Shown here in pieces: positions 6,964 to 14,972 of a stretch of DNA of 53,871 nucleotides. Each line of letters opens with the position of its first letter. The first letter of the stretch is position 1. The position numbers and the translations under genes are program-made. This DNA comes from Prevotella sp. (lineage in GTDB: Bacteria > Bacteroidota > Bacteroidia > Bacteroidales > Bacteroidaceae). Location of the stretch: the NCBI GenBank assembly GCA_016281055.1, contig JAEEHW010000140.1:1-53871 (forward strand). Reading direction: 5' to 3'. The notes beneath the pieces were generated by a model that ran no database searches, had not been told where the DNA came from, and saw nothing but the letters and a program-made list of their open reading frames with translations.

Positions 6964-9345
6964 TTAATTCTTAACCAGTCTTACTTCATATATCTCACCT
7001 ATCTGCTTGCGTGGCTTGGCCACGAACTTCACGCGCACCTGCTGCTTGCCTTTCAGCAATTCTGCCGGCACTGGATAGGTCTCATACTTAAATTCTGAGA
7101 TGCGGTACTTGCCTGTGTTGTTCACTTCCTTGACAAGCACGTCGTCAACATAGATGTCAAACTCATGGGTCTTCCATTCACCCACACCCCAGTATTTCAG
7201 TTGCAGACTGAGGTCTGTCTGTCCGCCGGTCTGCATCAGGTAACTGAAGTAGTGGCCGTCGCGTGCATCACGATAGAAGGTATCGTTGGTGTTGCCCACG
7301 TTTGAACGGTCGGTCTCCATCTTATGGTCTGTCTCAGGCTGCTGTTCGCCCGGCTGCACCTTATCCACGGTGCGTGCCTCAAGTGCCTGACGCTCCTGCT
7401 CCTGCTTGGCAAGGTTGTCAAGATAACCCCTGTAGTTCTGCTCCGTCAGTGCAAGCCAGTATATCATGTAACGTGAGTCGTGTATCTCGAAGAAAGGCAT
7501 CAGTTCGTTGTGTATGCCGTTCTCCATCTTTGTTGCCAGGGTATAGTGCAGCGGCTTTCCTGCTACGGGCTGCAACTGGTCTGCAATGCCGTCGATGTTG
7601 TCGTTGATGAGTATCGGAGCCTTGTCTATGGGCAGTTTCTTGCCGCCGGCATACTGTCCGAAACGGCTGTCGTCGGCAATGAGGTGAGCCAGGTCTTCGG
7701 TGCCGGTCTTCATGCCGAGCAGTATCGGACCGTGCATCAGTGCAACATACTGCGGCACGTTTGGCAGGTATTTCACGCTGTTGTGCATTGGGAAGGTGAT
7801 GTCTATGACGTCGCCTTTCTTCCATTTGCGGTCAATGCTCACGTATGACGAAGGTCCTGTGACGATGCTGACAGGCTGTCCGTTTACCTTCACCTCAAAC
7901 TCTCCCGGCTTCACCCACGCAGGATAGCGCACCAGGATTGTCTGTGCATTGCGCGCCGTGCATTGCGTAATGGTGATGCGGCTTGTCTCTGCGTATGGGA
8001 ACTGTGTCTCCTGGCGCAGCACCATGCCCTTCTCCTTCCAGTTCAGTTCTGAAGCCACGAAGAGGTTCACGAAGAGCGCATCGCCCTTGTGTGTATATAC
8101 AAACTGTCCGTACTTGCCGTGGTTCTCCATGCCCGTGCCCACGCAGCACCACATTGCCTCGTTTGGTGCTGAATAGTTACGGTAGTGACGCGGACGTGCC
8201 GGCGTGAAATACACATAGCCGCCGTGCTCTGGATGCTGGCTCGACAGGATATGGTTGAACGTAGCCAACTCATAGTAGTCGGCATAGCGTGCCTCTGGAT
8301 TGCGGCGGTGCATGTCCTCTGTCAGTTTCAGCATGTTGTTGGTGTTGCACGTCTCCGGACCGTCAATGTCGTTGATGAAGTCGGTGCATGCCTCACGGCT
8401 TGGGAAGTGCTCGCGGCGGCTGTTGCCTCCGAAGGCGAGCGAACGCTCACCCGTCACGATGTCCCAGAAGAAGTCTGCTGCATTATGGTATGTCTCGTCG
8501 CCGCTCAGTTCGCTTATGCGCTCAAAGCCCACCACCTTCGGCACCTGCGTGTTGGCGTGCATGTTGTCGAGGTTGTCCTGGCGCTGCGACATCGGCGTGA
8601 GCAGACGGCGGTGTGAGAAACGGCGCGCCACGTCGAGGTATTTCTTTTCCTTGGTGATGGCGTAGGCATCGGCCAGCACCTCGTTCATGCCGCCATGCTC
8701 ATTGCCCAGCATACGCTCCATTTGGTCGTCGGTAAGCCCTGCGGTAAGGTCGATGGCCCAGTCGCAGAAACCGAGGAAGAGGCGCTTGGCCTGCTCGTTG
8801 CCGCAATACAGCCATGCGTCGCGCAGACCGGCATACATCTTATGCAGGTTATAGAACGGTGCCCACGAACCGAAGTATGTACCGAAGTCACCTTTTTTGA
8901 ATGTTGACCAGATGCGCTCACTGTTAGGCATACCGCCCACGTAGCCCCTACCCCACTCCGGGTGGTTCTTTATATTCGCATCAGCGCACTCCTGCAGTTC
9001 GCTTATCATATATTCCATGCGCTTGCGGCACTCCTCGTTGCCCGTGGCAGCATTCATCGCCATGGCAGTAAGGTAGTGTCCGCCCACGTGTCCGTCCAGT
9101 CCGTCCCAGTTGGGATAAGTCTTTGCCTTGGGTTCCAGTCCGGCTTCCTTGCGGTATGGAGCCAGCAGTCTGTCGCAGTCATACTGCAACAGTGTCTTGA
9201 TGTTCAGGTCGCGAGCCTTCTTCAGCGGGCCGTCCAACAGTGTGACGTCGCCGATTGGAAACTCGTCGCTGTAGAGTTTGTCCTGCGCTTCAGCCATCGT
9301 GCCGACGGCGAGCAGTGCAGAAAGGATAAAGATTTTCTTTTTCAT
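6964..9345 (-). CDS. Secreted beta-L-arabinofuranosidase family protein (GH127/GH146)
   Basis: This 793-residue protein has a signal peptide (MKKKIFILSALLAVGTMAEA). It carries the DUF1680 alpha/alpha-barrel of GH127/GH146: GGHYLTAMAMNAA (about 88-100), FYNLHKMYAGLRDAW (about 163-177), CNTNNMLKLTEDM and the hallmark WCCVGTGMENHG (about 398-409), whose cysteines belong to the zinc-thiolate site with the catalytic Cys. C-terminal beta domains follow, ending in a region that looks carbohydrate-binding. Such enzymes release L-arabinofuranose from arabinan, arabinogalactan or glycoproteins. I cannot separate GH127 from GH146 by eye. It is expressed from the second promoter-leader repeat and is not in a SusCD locus. 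Confidence 0.88.
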   Translation of the reverse strand: MKKKIFILSALLAVGTMAEAQDKLYSDEFPIGDVTLLDGPLKKARDLNIKTLLQYDCDRLLAPYRKEAGLEPKAKTYPNWDGLDGHVGGHYLTAMAMNAATGNEECRKRMEYMISELQECADANIKNHPEWGRGYVGGMPNSERIWSTFKKGDFGTYFGSWAPFYNLHKMYAGLRDAWLYCGNEQAKRLFLGFCDWAIDLTAGLTDDQMERMLGNEHGGMNEVLADAYAITKEKKYLDVARRFSHRRLLTPMSQRQDNLDNMHANTQVPKVVGFERISELSGDETYHNAADFFWDIVTGERSLAFGGNSRREHFPSREACTDFINDIDGPETCNTNNMLKLTEDMHRRNPEARYADYYELATFNHILSSQHPEHGGYVYFTPARPRHYRNYSAPNEAMWCCVGTGMENHGKYGQFVYTHKGDALFVNLFVASELNWKEKGMVLRQETQFPYAETSRITITQCTARNAQTILVRYPAWVKPGEFEVKVNGQPVSIVTGPSSYVSIDRKWKKGDVIDITFPMHNSVKYLPNVPQYVALMHGPILLGMKTGTEDLAHLIADDSRFGQYAGGKKLPIDKAPILINDNIDGIADQLQPVAGKPLHYTLATKMENGIHNELMPFFEIHDSRYMIYWLALTEQNYRGYLDNLAKQEQERQALEARTVDKVQPGEQQPETDHKMETDRSNVGNTNDTFYRDARDGHYFSYLMQTGGQTDLSLQLKYWGVGEWKTHEFDIYVDDVLVKEVNNTGKYRISEFKYETYPVPAELLKGKQQVRVKFVAKPRKQIGEIYEVRLVKN

Positions 9346-9396
9346 TTTTTTATTGATTTGGTCGTTAGACTAAGATTTAAAGGATGGAAGAGTTAA

Positions 9397-9486
9397 AGAG
9401 TTGAAGGATGGAAAGATGGAAGAATGAAAGTTGCCATGCGGGAATAACTTCAATTTTTCAACTTTTCAATTCTTCAATTTTTCATG
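9397..9486. repeat. CCATGCGG-cored inverted repeat in the GH127 leader
   Basis: GAAGAGTTGAAGGATGGAA-type repeats (9397-9430), core GCCATGCGG (9433-9441), and TCAATTTTTCAACTTTTCAA-type repeats (9452-9485). It lies inside the predicted 5' leader of the arabinofuranosidase mRNA and partly overlaps the promoter-leader repeat. Confidence 0.6.
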
Positions 9487-9640
9487 GTGCAATATTATCG
9501 TACGAAGTAAATAGTGCGTGTCAATCGAAGATTGGCGCACGTCTCTGATTTACGAGTGCAATATTATCGCACGAAGTAAACACCGAGTGTCTGCGAAGCA
9601 GGCTCGTGGTCGCCTTGGCGAGTTTACGAGTGCAAAGTTA
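9446..9640 (-). repeat. Promoter-leader repeat, copy 2 (inverted)
   Basis: Read on the minus strand from 9640, this repeats 3047-3247 with only a few changes. The -7 box TAACTTTG (9640-9633) is followed by the same two hairpin units and the GAATTGAAAAGTTG tail. Differences fall mostly in hairpin loops or in paired positions (CTTTGCAG to CTTCGCAG, TCGTACGA to TCGTGCGA). It drives the arabinofuranosidase gene with a leader near 280 nt. Confidence 0.8.
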
Positions 9641-9898
9641 CTAATTTATTTTCAATTACGATGCATGCGGCATGTCTGTTTACCGTGATGTATGTTTCAT
9701 GTTTTGCGTGTTTTTGTTACATGGCCACAAAATATGTTGTTGTAGATAAAAGAAAAAAGCATACGTTTTTCATGCTCATTGCATATATTCTTCCCTATGG
9801 AATATGCCTGATGAGAGCATAAAAAGCATGCAATGAATCTCCACCGGAAAAACTGACATTTTGGTACACACCTCAAATGTTAAAAAATGGTCGCGCAC

Positions 9899-9930
9899 TT
9901 GCAACCTCGTGCCTCAATTTTGTATCTTTG
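9899..9930 (+). promoter_or_regulatory. Orphan plus-strand promoter
   Basis: TTG (9899-9901), a 21-bp spacer and TATCTTTG (9923-9930) form a good promoter reading right. No plus-strand gene follows before 18.2 kb; transcription would run into the GC-rich inverted repeat and then antisense into the 10229 gene. It may be a relic or drive a non-coding RNA. Confidence 0.45.
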
Positions 9931-9958
9931 CATCAGAAAACGAAGAAAACGGATGCGA

Positions 9959-10160
9959 AAGCCCCCACGTCCTCAATAGTCTTTTCACCCCCTCCTGGCT
10001 CCCCCGTTTCGCGGGGGAGAGCAACCCCCACGGGGAGGGAATAAAATTACAATTTGACTGAATTACAAATGAACAACAAACCAACTGCTCACACTTGCCC
10101 GAGGCGATTAAGAAAACGTAATATCACCCCTCCCACCACGGGGGAGGCAGGTGGGGGCTT
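9959..10160. repeat. GC-rich element with inverted ends
   Basis: The ends AAGCCCCCAC (9959-9968) and GTGGGGGCTT (10151-10160) are reverse complements. Inside is a perfect hairpin CTCCCCCG/CGGGGGAG (about 9999-10019). Base composition is much richer in G+C than the surroundings, and there is no ORF with coding character, which suggests a MITE-like insertion. The rest of the 9346-10228 spacer holds the repeats above and no gene. Confidence 0.45.
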
Positions 10161-10228
10161 AAAAATGAACAATTACATAGGCATTACACCTCGCTATGCT
10201 TAGAGCTAACAATTAAGAGTCAAGACTC

Positions 10229-10624
10229 TTACTGCACGAGTAACTTAGGCTTGACGGGGTCGGTAAGGCGTATGATGTGGTTGTATTCTACCGTGGTGAC
10301 ACCCTTCACTTTCCTGAAATACTGCATGGTTTCCTCAAGAGTCTTGTCGTCTGGTTTCTTCAGTGCCATGCCAGAGATGATGTTGTAATCATAGACTATC
10401 TCGCACTTGTAATCCTTGATGGCCTGCAGCAACGGTTCCTTGCCAACCTTTTCATCGTACATCAGCAGGAACACGTCAGGCGAGTGCTCAGGAACAAAAC
10501 TATGTACCTGAGCAGGCGCTGACAGTTCGACGGTCTGCCTCGTCTTACACGATGTCATCAGGACATGTGCCGACGCAGCACTAAAGGCGAGTATGGCAGT
10601 AAACAACCATTTATTCATATTCAT
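10229..10624 (-). CDS. Putative lipoprotein with peptidase inhibitor I9-like domain
   Basis: This 131-residue protein has a signal sequence ending VLMTSC, a plausible lipobox with the acylated Cys at about residue 26. After a short linker, residues 62-122 have the order strand-helix-strand-strand-helix-strand (LLQAIKDYKCEIVYDY, ISGMALKK, MQYFRKVKGVTTVEYN). This resembles the I9 propeptide/inhibitor domain that normally precedes subtilisin-type proteases. No protease follows here, so a free-standing chaperone or inhibitor of an exported serine protease is the best guess. Start codons at 10624 and 10618 are equally possible. It follows the alcohol dehydrogenase gene by 37 bp. Confidence 0.7.
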   Translation of the reverse strand: MNMNKWLFTAILAFSAASAHVLMTSCKTRQTVELSAPAQVHSFVPEHSPDVFLLMYDEKVGKEPLLQAIKDYKCEIVYDYNIISGMALKKPDDKTLEETMQYFRKVKGVTTVEYNHIIRLTDPVKPKLLVQ

Positions 10625-10661
10625 TTCCCAAACCGAAGGAAGGAGTTATGAAAGCAAGACA

Positions 10662-11867
10662 TTACTGAGCAGCAAGCGCAATCTTGTATATCTCTGTGCT
10701 TACCTCAGGAGTAACGGGATAGAACGCTCCGAAACGCGCACCCTTGTTCTTGTGCAGATGCTCAACAAACACTGGGATTGCAGCCTCTATCTCCTGGCGT
10801 GACAGGTTGGGCAGCAGTTCATCAAGTGTCACAGGCAATTTCAGGTCGTCGTGCAGGAACTGCTTAAACAGTCTGATGCCCTCAAGTGCCACAGCCTCAT
10901 CATTGCCGAAATCGGCAGGCACAGCAAACACTCTCTTTGCAAACTGCACCATGCGCCTTGGGTTGTGCTTTGCCATGAATGTCATATAGGCAGGTGTTAC
11001 CACTGCCAGTCCTGCACCATGCGTCACGTCGTATATGGCACTTATCTCGTGTTCCATCTGGTGTCCGGTCCAGTCTTCCTCGCGACCTACGCCGCAGGTG
11101 CCGTTGTGCGCCACCATACCGCTCCACATGACGTTTGCACGGGCGTCATAGTCCTGAGGATTCTTCATCACCTTGCGTGACTCGTTGATGATTGCCATCA
11201 GCACACCCTCACACAGACGGTCGCTGATTTCCGTATTCTCTGTATTGGAGAAATAGCGCTCCAGTATGTGCACCATCATGTCGCATACACCCGATGCCGT
11301 GTGCCATGCAGGCAGGGTCATGGTGAGTGCTGGGTTCAGGATAGAGAACTTGGGGCGCAGCAACATGGGGTGTCCCATACCCAGTTTCTGTTGTGTCTGC
11401 TCATTGGTTATCACGGCATTGCCAGAACCTTCAGAACCTGCTGCTGGTATAGTCAGCACCACGCCAACTGGCAGGGCAGCAGTTATTGGGGCCTTGCCTA
11501 CATAGAAATCCCAGAAGTCGCCATCATATTTCACACCACAAGCTATTGACTTAGCCGTATCAATAACACTGCCGCCGCCCACTGCCAGCATAAAGTCAAC
11601 TCCTTCAGCCTTGGCCTGCGCGATGCCCTCGTAAACTTTCTTGTCTGTCGGGTTTGGCTGCACGCCACCCAGTTCGCAGTGACTGATACCTGCAGCATCC
11701 AGCGACTGCTTCACACGGTCGAGCAGTCCGCTCTTCACGGCACTGCCGCCGCCATATACTATCATCACCTTGCCGGCGCCATACTGTTTGGCCATTTGTC
11801 CAGCCTTGTTCTCTGTCTCACGTCCGAAGACGAACTCCGTAGGGGAGTAAAAAGTAAAATCAATCAT
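10662..11867 (-). CDS. Iron-containing alcohol dehydrogenase (BDH/YqhD type)
   Basis: This 401-residue cytoplasmic protein belongs to the group III metal-dependent alcohol dehydrogenases. The dinucleotide-binding region shows VYGGGSAVKSG (about 38-48) and VGGGSVIDTAKSIA (about 96-109). Metal ligands are the Asp and His in ASGVCDMMVH (about 189-198) and the two histidines in GHQMEHE and DVTHGAG (about 264-282). YqhD/BdhA-type enzymes reduce short aldehydes with NADPH; a fermentation or aldehyde-detoxification role is inferred. A promoter box lies 108 bp upstream. Confidence 0.92.
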   Translation of the reverse strand: MIDFTFYSPTEFVFGRETENKAGQMAKQYGAGKVMIVYGGGSAVKSGLLDRVKQSLDAAGISHCELGGVQPNPTDKKVYEGIAQAKAEGVDFMLAVGGGSVIDTAKSIACGVKYDGDFWDFYVGKAPITAALPVGVVLTIPAAGSEGSGNAVITNEQTQQKLGMGHPMLLRPKFSILNPALTMTLPAWHTASGVCDMMVHILERYFSNTENTEISDRLCEGVLMAIINESRKVMKNPQDYDARANVMWSGMVAHNGTCGVGREEDWTGHQMEHEISAIYDVTHGAGLAVVTPAYMTFMAKHNPRRMVQFAKRVFAVPADFGNDEAVALEGIRLFKQFLHDDLKLPVTLDELLPNLSRQEIEAAIPVFVEHLHKNKGARFGAFYPVTPEVSTEIYKIALAAQ

Positions 11868-11974
11868 AGTATCTATTGTTTGGTATTATCGTCTTGGTTG
11901 ATGGCTTATAGATTAAGGTTCATCTTGCGATGCAAACCTTATTCCTTATTCTTAGCAACATTATTCTTTGACCG

Positions 11975-11982
11975 CAAAGGTA
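11975..11982 (-). promoter_or_regulatory. Promoter -7 box of the alcohol dehydrogenase gene
   Basis: TACCTTTG on the minus strand matches TAnnTTTG. No clear TTTG was found at the expected upstream spacing. Predicted leader is about 100 nt. Confidence 0.5.
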
Positions 11983-12027
11983 CAAATAAAAATCCAAATA
12001 GCTCTTATTTTTTTCATTATTTCACCT

Positions 12028-14913
12028 TTAATAACACAATCTCTCAAATGCACAGTTGTGGCATCTGTCTTCCTTTTCCGGCAAGCGGAACGGCTGGTCC
12101 ATACTCAATATCTCGGTGAGCAGCCTGCGCACTCCATCCTGAAACTCCTCAAGGAACTCACTTGCATCAAGTATCGGCCGTCCGATAAACTTCCGCGGTA
12201 CCTTCTCTATAAGCAGATTGGGCGAGTAACCTTCTTTGGAGGCATTCTGCACATACAGCACGCATGGCGATATCGGACGGTTCTCTCCCTGGTCTTTCAC
12301 CAGTCCGGAATAGAGCAGTGCCTGCAGGAAATAACCGGAGTGGTTCTCCACCTGTGCCGGCAAGAAGATGTCACTGATGCTCTCCATCGCTATTGCCGAT
12401 GGCGCCCTGCCCGTTTTGTAGTCTATCACCCTCACACGCTGTACTCCATCTTCGTCGGTGACGCAGTCAAGACGGTCTATCACACCACCGATTTTCACCC
12501 TGCGCCGTCCGAGTGCGGTCTCCACCTCCATAGTTCCTTCCACTCTCTCCTCCACCGCCATGACAGTAAACGGTGTCTTGCCCAGGTCATAGCGCAGCAA
12601 TTCCTCAAAGAAACGCAGCACCATCTCACGGTTCACCACCTGCAATCCTCCGAGGCGCGGTGTTTTCCTACTGTCGTCTTTTATTCTGAACAGTTCCTCA
12701 CGAAAGGCCTTGTCCACGATTCGCTGCAGTGTGACATGGCCTTTCTCGTTCAGCAGTCCTTCTATGAAGCTGCGCGTTATAGGACGGTTCAGGCGTTCTC
12801 CATAGAGCAGTTCTGCCGACTTATGGAAGATGTTGCCAAACATACGGCTGTCCATCTCTTCCTCGTCAGACTCATCGTCTTCCATTATATCCTGCACATA
12901 CTGGTAATAGAACGATATCGGGCATCGCAGATATTTGCCCAATGCAGACGGCGAGAATGATTTTTTCTGCAACAGTTTCTCTATCATTCCCTCTGTCTTC
13001 ACTATATCCTTCGGACTGGCAGTGCCCGTCACCTGTCCTGACACCAGCGTCTGTCTGTTTATTTCCATTCCTGACTCTGCCAGCAACTGCAGCATGAAGC
13101 GTGACATCTCGCCCGTGCGGCCGTCCTCCGTGGAATTGTTGTAAATCATCACGGCATCCTTTGCGCGTGCCAACAGGCGGTGGAAGTAATACGAATATAT
13201 CCCCACTTTGTTTTCCACCGTGGTAAGGTTGTAAGCCCTGCGCACGCTGTGGGGGATAAATGAACTGTCGCTCACCTTTGCCGGGAGGCATCCCTCATTG
13301 CATGACAGTATCAGCAAATGGTCGAAGTCCAGATTTCGCGTTTCAAGCACGCCCATTATCTGTATACCCTCTATCGGTTCACCATGGAATGGAATGGTAG
13401 TGGTCTGTATTATCTGTGCCAGCAGACGGGGGAAAAGCGAGGTGTTTCCCATCATCTCGCTGCACATGGTGTCACCATTTTCCTGCAATGACTGGCGAAG
13501 CGTATGCAGTCTATTTAATATGGTGTACATGCGAAACAGCCCCTCGCTGTGGAAATCGTCGTGACAGTCACTCATATTCTGTGCGATGGTTCTCACCGCC
13601 CACATAAGATGCGCACACATGTCATCCACCGGTGCAAACAACCGATGCAGGTTCTCGTCCACCGACAAATCTTCAAGCGTAGGATAATATATCACCTCAC
13701 CATTCAGCCTCTCATGCAGCTCTGATGCTTTCTCACTTATGTATCTTGTGTATGGATGGCGCAGCACGGCATTGACATTGTGCAGGGTGTATGATCTATG
13801 CGCATGCAGGTTCATAAGCAGCCTCACGAAGGATGCCGCCGGTGCCTGTGCCAACGGATAGCCTGTGGTTATATTGACGTGCTCCACCTCTGGCGGCAGA
13901 CAGTGCAATACTGTCTCAAGCAACTGTTCGTCAGCCAGCACTATTGCCGTGCGCCTTCCTGCCGCAATGCGCTCTGGTGTGAGCCACTGCGTTATGTAGC
14001 GGGCTTGCAGGTCGTCGGTGGCAGAGGATATGAATGTCATCTCCTTGTCTTTCAAAAAACGGTGATACACGGGAGAATCATATTCCAGTTCGTTGGGGAA
14101 GTTACGCAGATGACTGCTTATGTATTTTCCGGCTTCATGATAGTCCTGCGCCTTCATGTAATAGTCGTCGAAATCCCAATAGAACTTCGCACGACCTTCT
14201 TTCATCAGCATGGAGAACATCTTCTGCTCAACATCGTTAAGCAGGTTGAAACCAACAAAGACGTAAGATGATGATTCGGGTCGCCAAGCTAAATCTTCTT
14301 CATTCTTCATTCTACGCTCTTCATTCTCTATCACCTTGCGGTATAGCATACCCTCGTATGCCACACCTTTTTCTTCCAGTCGTTTCTGGTATGTGGTGTA
14401 GATATCGTAGAACTTGTTCCACAACTGCTGGAAGCGCTTTTTCAGTGTACTGTTGTGGTCTTTGGTAAAATTGCTAAAGAACTGTTCGAGCACCTTGCGC
14501 TGTTCCTCACTGAGATAGTCCACATTGTCAAGTGCATGCAGGTCGCCTATGAGCGAAAACACCTGACGTGCATCGGCAAGGTGTTTGTCAACGTCGTCGA
14601 AGTCGGCAAGCATCAGTTCACCCCAACTGTAAAACTCCTCCAGTGTCTCTGTGAATCCCGTCACCTGCACATATACCTCATACAGTTCCATGACAAGCCA
14701 TATATGGTCTGCCTTCTTCAGTTCTGAACATGCCGTAAACAAATCGTCGATGCTCGCATACGCCGGACACCACACCGGTTTGTCGCTCAGTTCCACCAGC
14801 GCCTGGTTGAAAAACAGCGATGCACGTTTGTTTGGGAATACTATCGTAAGGTCGGCCAGATTGCCACCGTTCTTCTGCAGCAAGTCTGCCGCCACCGTCT
14901 TCAGAAATGTCAT
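12028..14913 (-). CDS. addB: AddB-like helicase-nuclease subunit
   Basis: This 961-residue protein is the AddB-type partner of the helicase-nuclease encoded just upstream. The N-terminal two-thirds is helicase-like but lacks a proper Walker A. The C-terminal nuclease domain (about 680-960) shows LRCPISFYYQYV, the catalytic VIDYKTGRAPS (about 831-841) of the PD-(D/E)XK fold, and a final CHNC-x5-C cluster which with the earlier Cys makes the 4Fe-4S site of AddB-type nucleases. AddAB processes double-strand breaks for RecA-dependent repair. Residues about 194-213 (EERRMKNEED and LAWRPE) are encoded by a dispersed repeat also present in addA. The start follows addA by 41 bp of GTTTATGGTTTACT repeats. 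Confidence 0.85.
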   Translation of the reverse strand: MTFLKTVAADLLQKNGGNLADLTIVFPNKRASLFFNQALVELSDKPVWCPAYASIDDLFTACSELKKADHIWLVMELYEVYVQVTGFTETLEEFYSWGELMLADFDDVDKHLADARQVFSLIGDLHALDNVDYLSEEQRKVLEQFFSNFTKDHNSTLKKRFQQLWNKFYDIYTTYQKRLEEKGVAYEGMLYRKVIENEERRMKNEEDLAWRPESSSYVFVGFNLLNDVEQKMFSMLMKEGRAKFYWDFDDYYMKAQDYHEAGKYISSHLRNFPNELEYDSPVYHRFLKDKEMTFISSATDDLQARYITQWLTPERIAAGRRTAIVLADEQLLETVLHCLPPEVEHVNITTGYPLAQAPAASFVRLLMNLHAHRSYTLHNVNAVLRHPYTRYISEKASELHERLNGEVIYYPTLEDLSVDENLHRLFAPVDDMCAHLMWAVRTIAQNMSDCHDDFHSEGLFRMYTILNRLHTLRQSLQENGDTMCSEMMGNTSLFPRLLAQIIQTTTIPFHGEPIEGIQIMGVLETRNLDFDHLLILSCNEGCLPAKVSDSSFIPHSVRRAYNLTTVENKVGIYSYYFHRLLARAKDAVMIYNNSTEDGRTGEMSRFMLQLLAESGMEINRQTLVSGQVTGTASPKDIVKTEGMIEKLLQKKSFSPSALGKYLRCPISFYYQYVQDIMEDDESDEEEMDSRMFGNIFHKSAELLYGERLNRPITRSFIEGLLNEKGHVTLQRIVDKAFREELFRIKDDSRKTPRLGGLQVVNREMVLRFFEELLRYDLGKTPFTVMAVEERVEGTMEVETALGRRRVKIGGVIDRLDCVTDEDGVQRVRVIDYKTGRAPSAIAMESISDIFLPAQVENHSGYFLQALLYSGLVKDQGENRPISPCVLYVQNASKEGYSPNLLIEKVPRKFIGRPILDASEFLEEFQDGVRRLLTEILSMDQPFRLPEKEDRCHNCAFERLCY

Positions 14914-14925
14914 ATCAGTTCACTG

Positions 14926-14972
14926 TTTATGGTTTACTGTTTATGGTTTACTGTTTATGGTTTACTGTTTAC
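14926..14972. repeat. Tandem GTTTATGGTTTACT repeats spanning the addA stop
   Basis: Three to four units of about 14 bp fill the addA-addB gap and run into addA, encoding its last residues (VNSKP) and the stop. Related units occur at 41253-41320 between hisF and hisA. Confidence 0.65.

Noticed and set aside
9861..10061. Plus-strand ORF of 66 codons
   Set aside because: It begins upstream of the predicted transcription start and runs through the GC-rich inverted repeat; composition is not coding-like.
11968..12960. 330-codon plus-strand ORF antisense to addB
   Set aside because: It is the mirror of a strongly supported coding region, with a His/Gln/Val-rich shadow composition and no domain.
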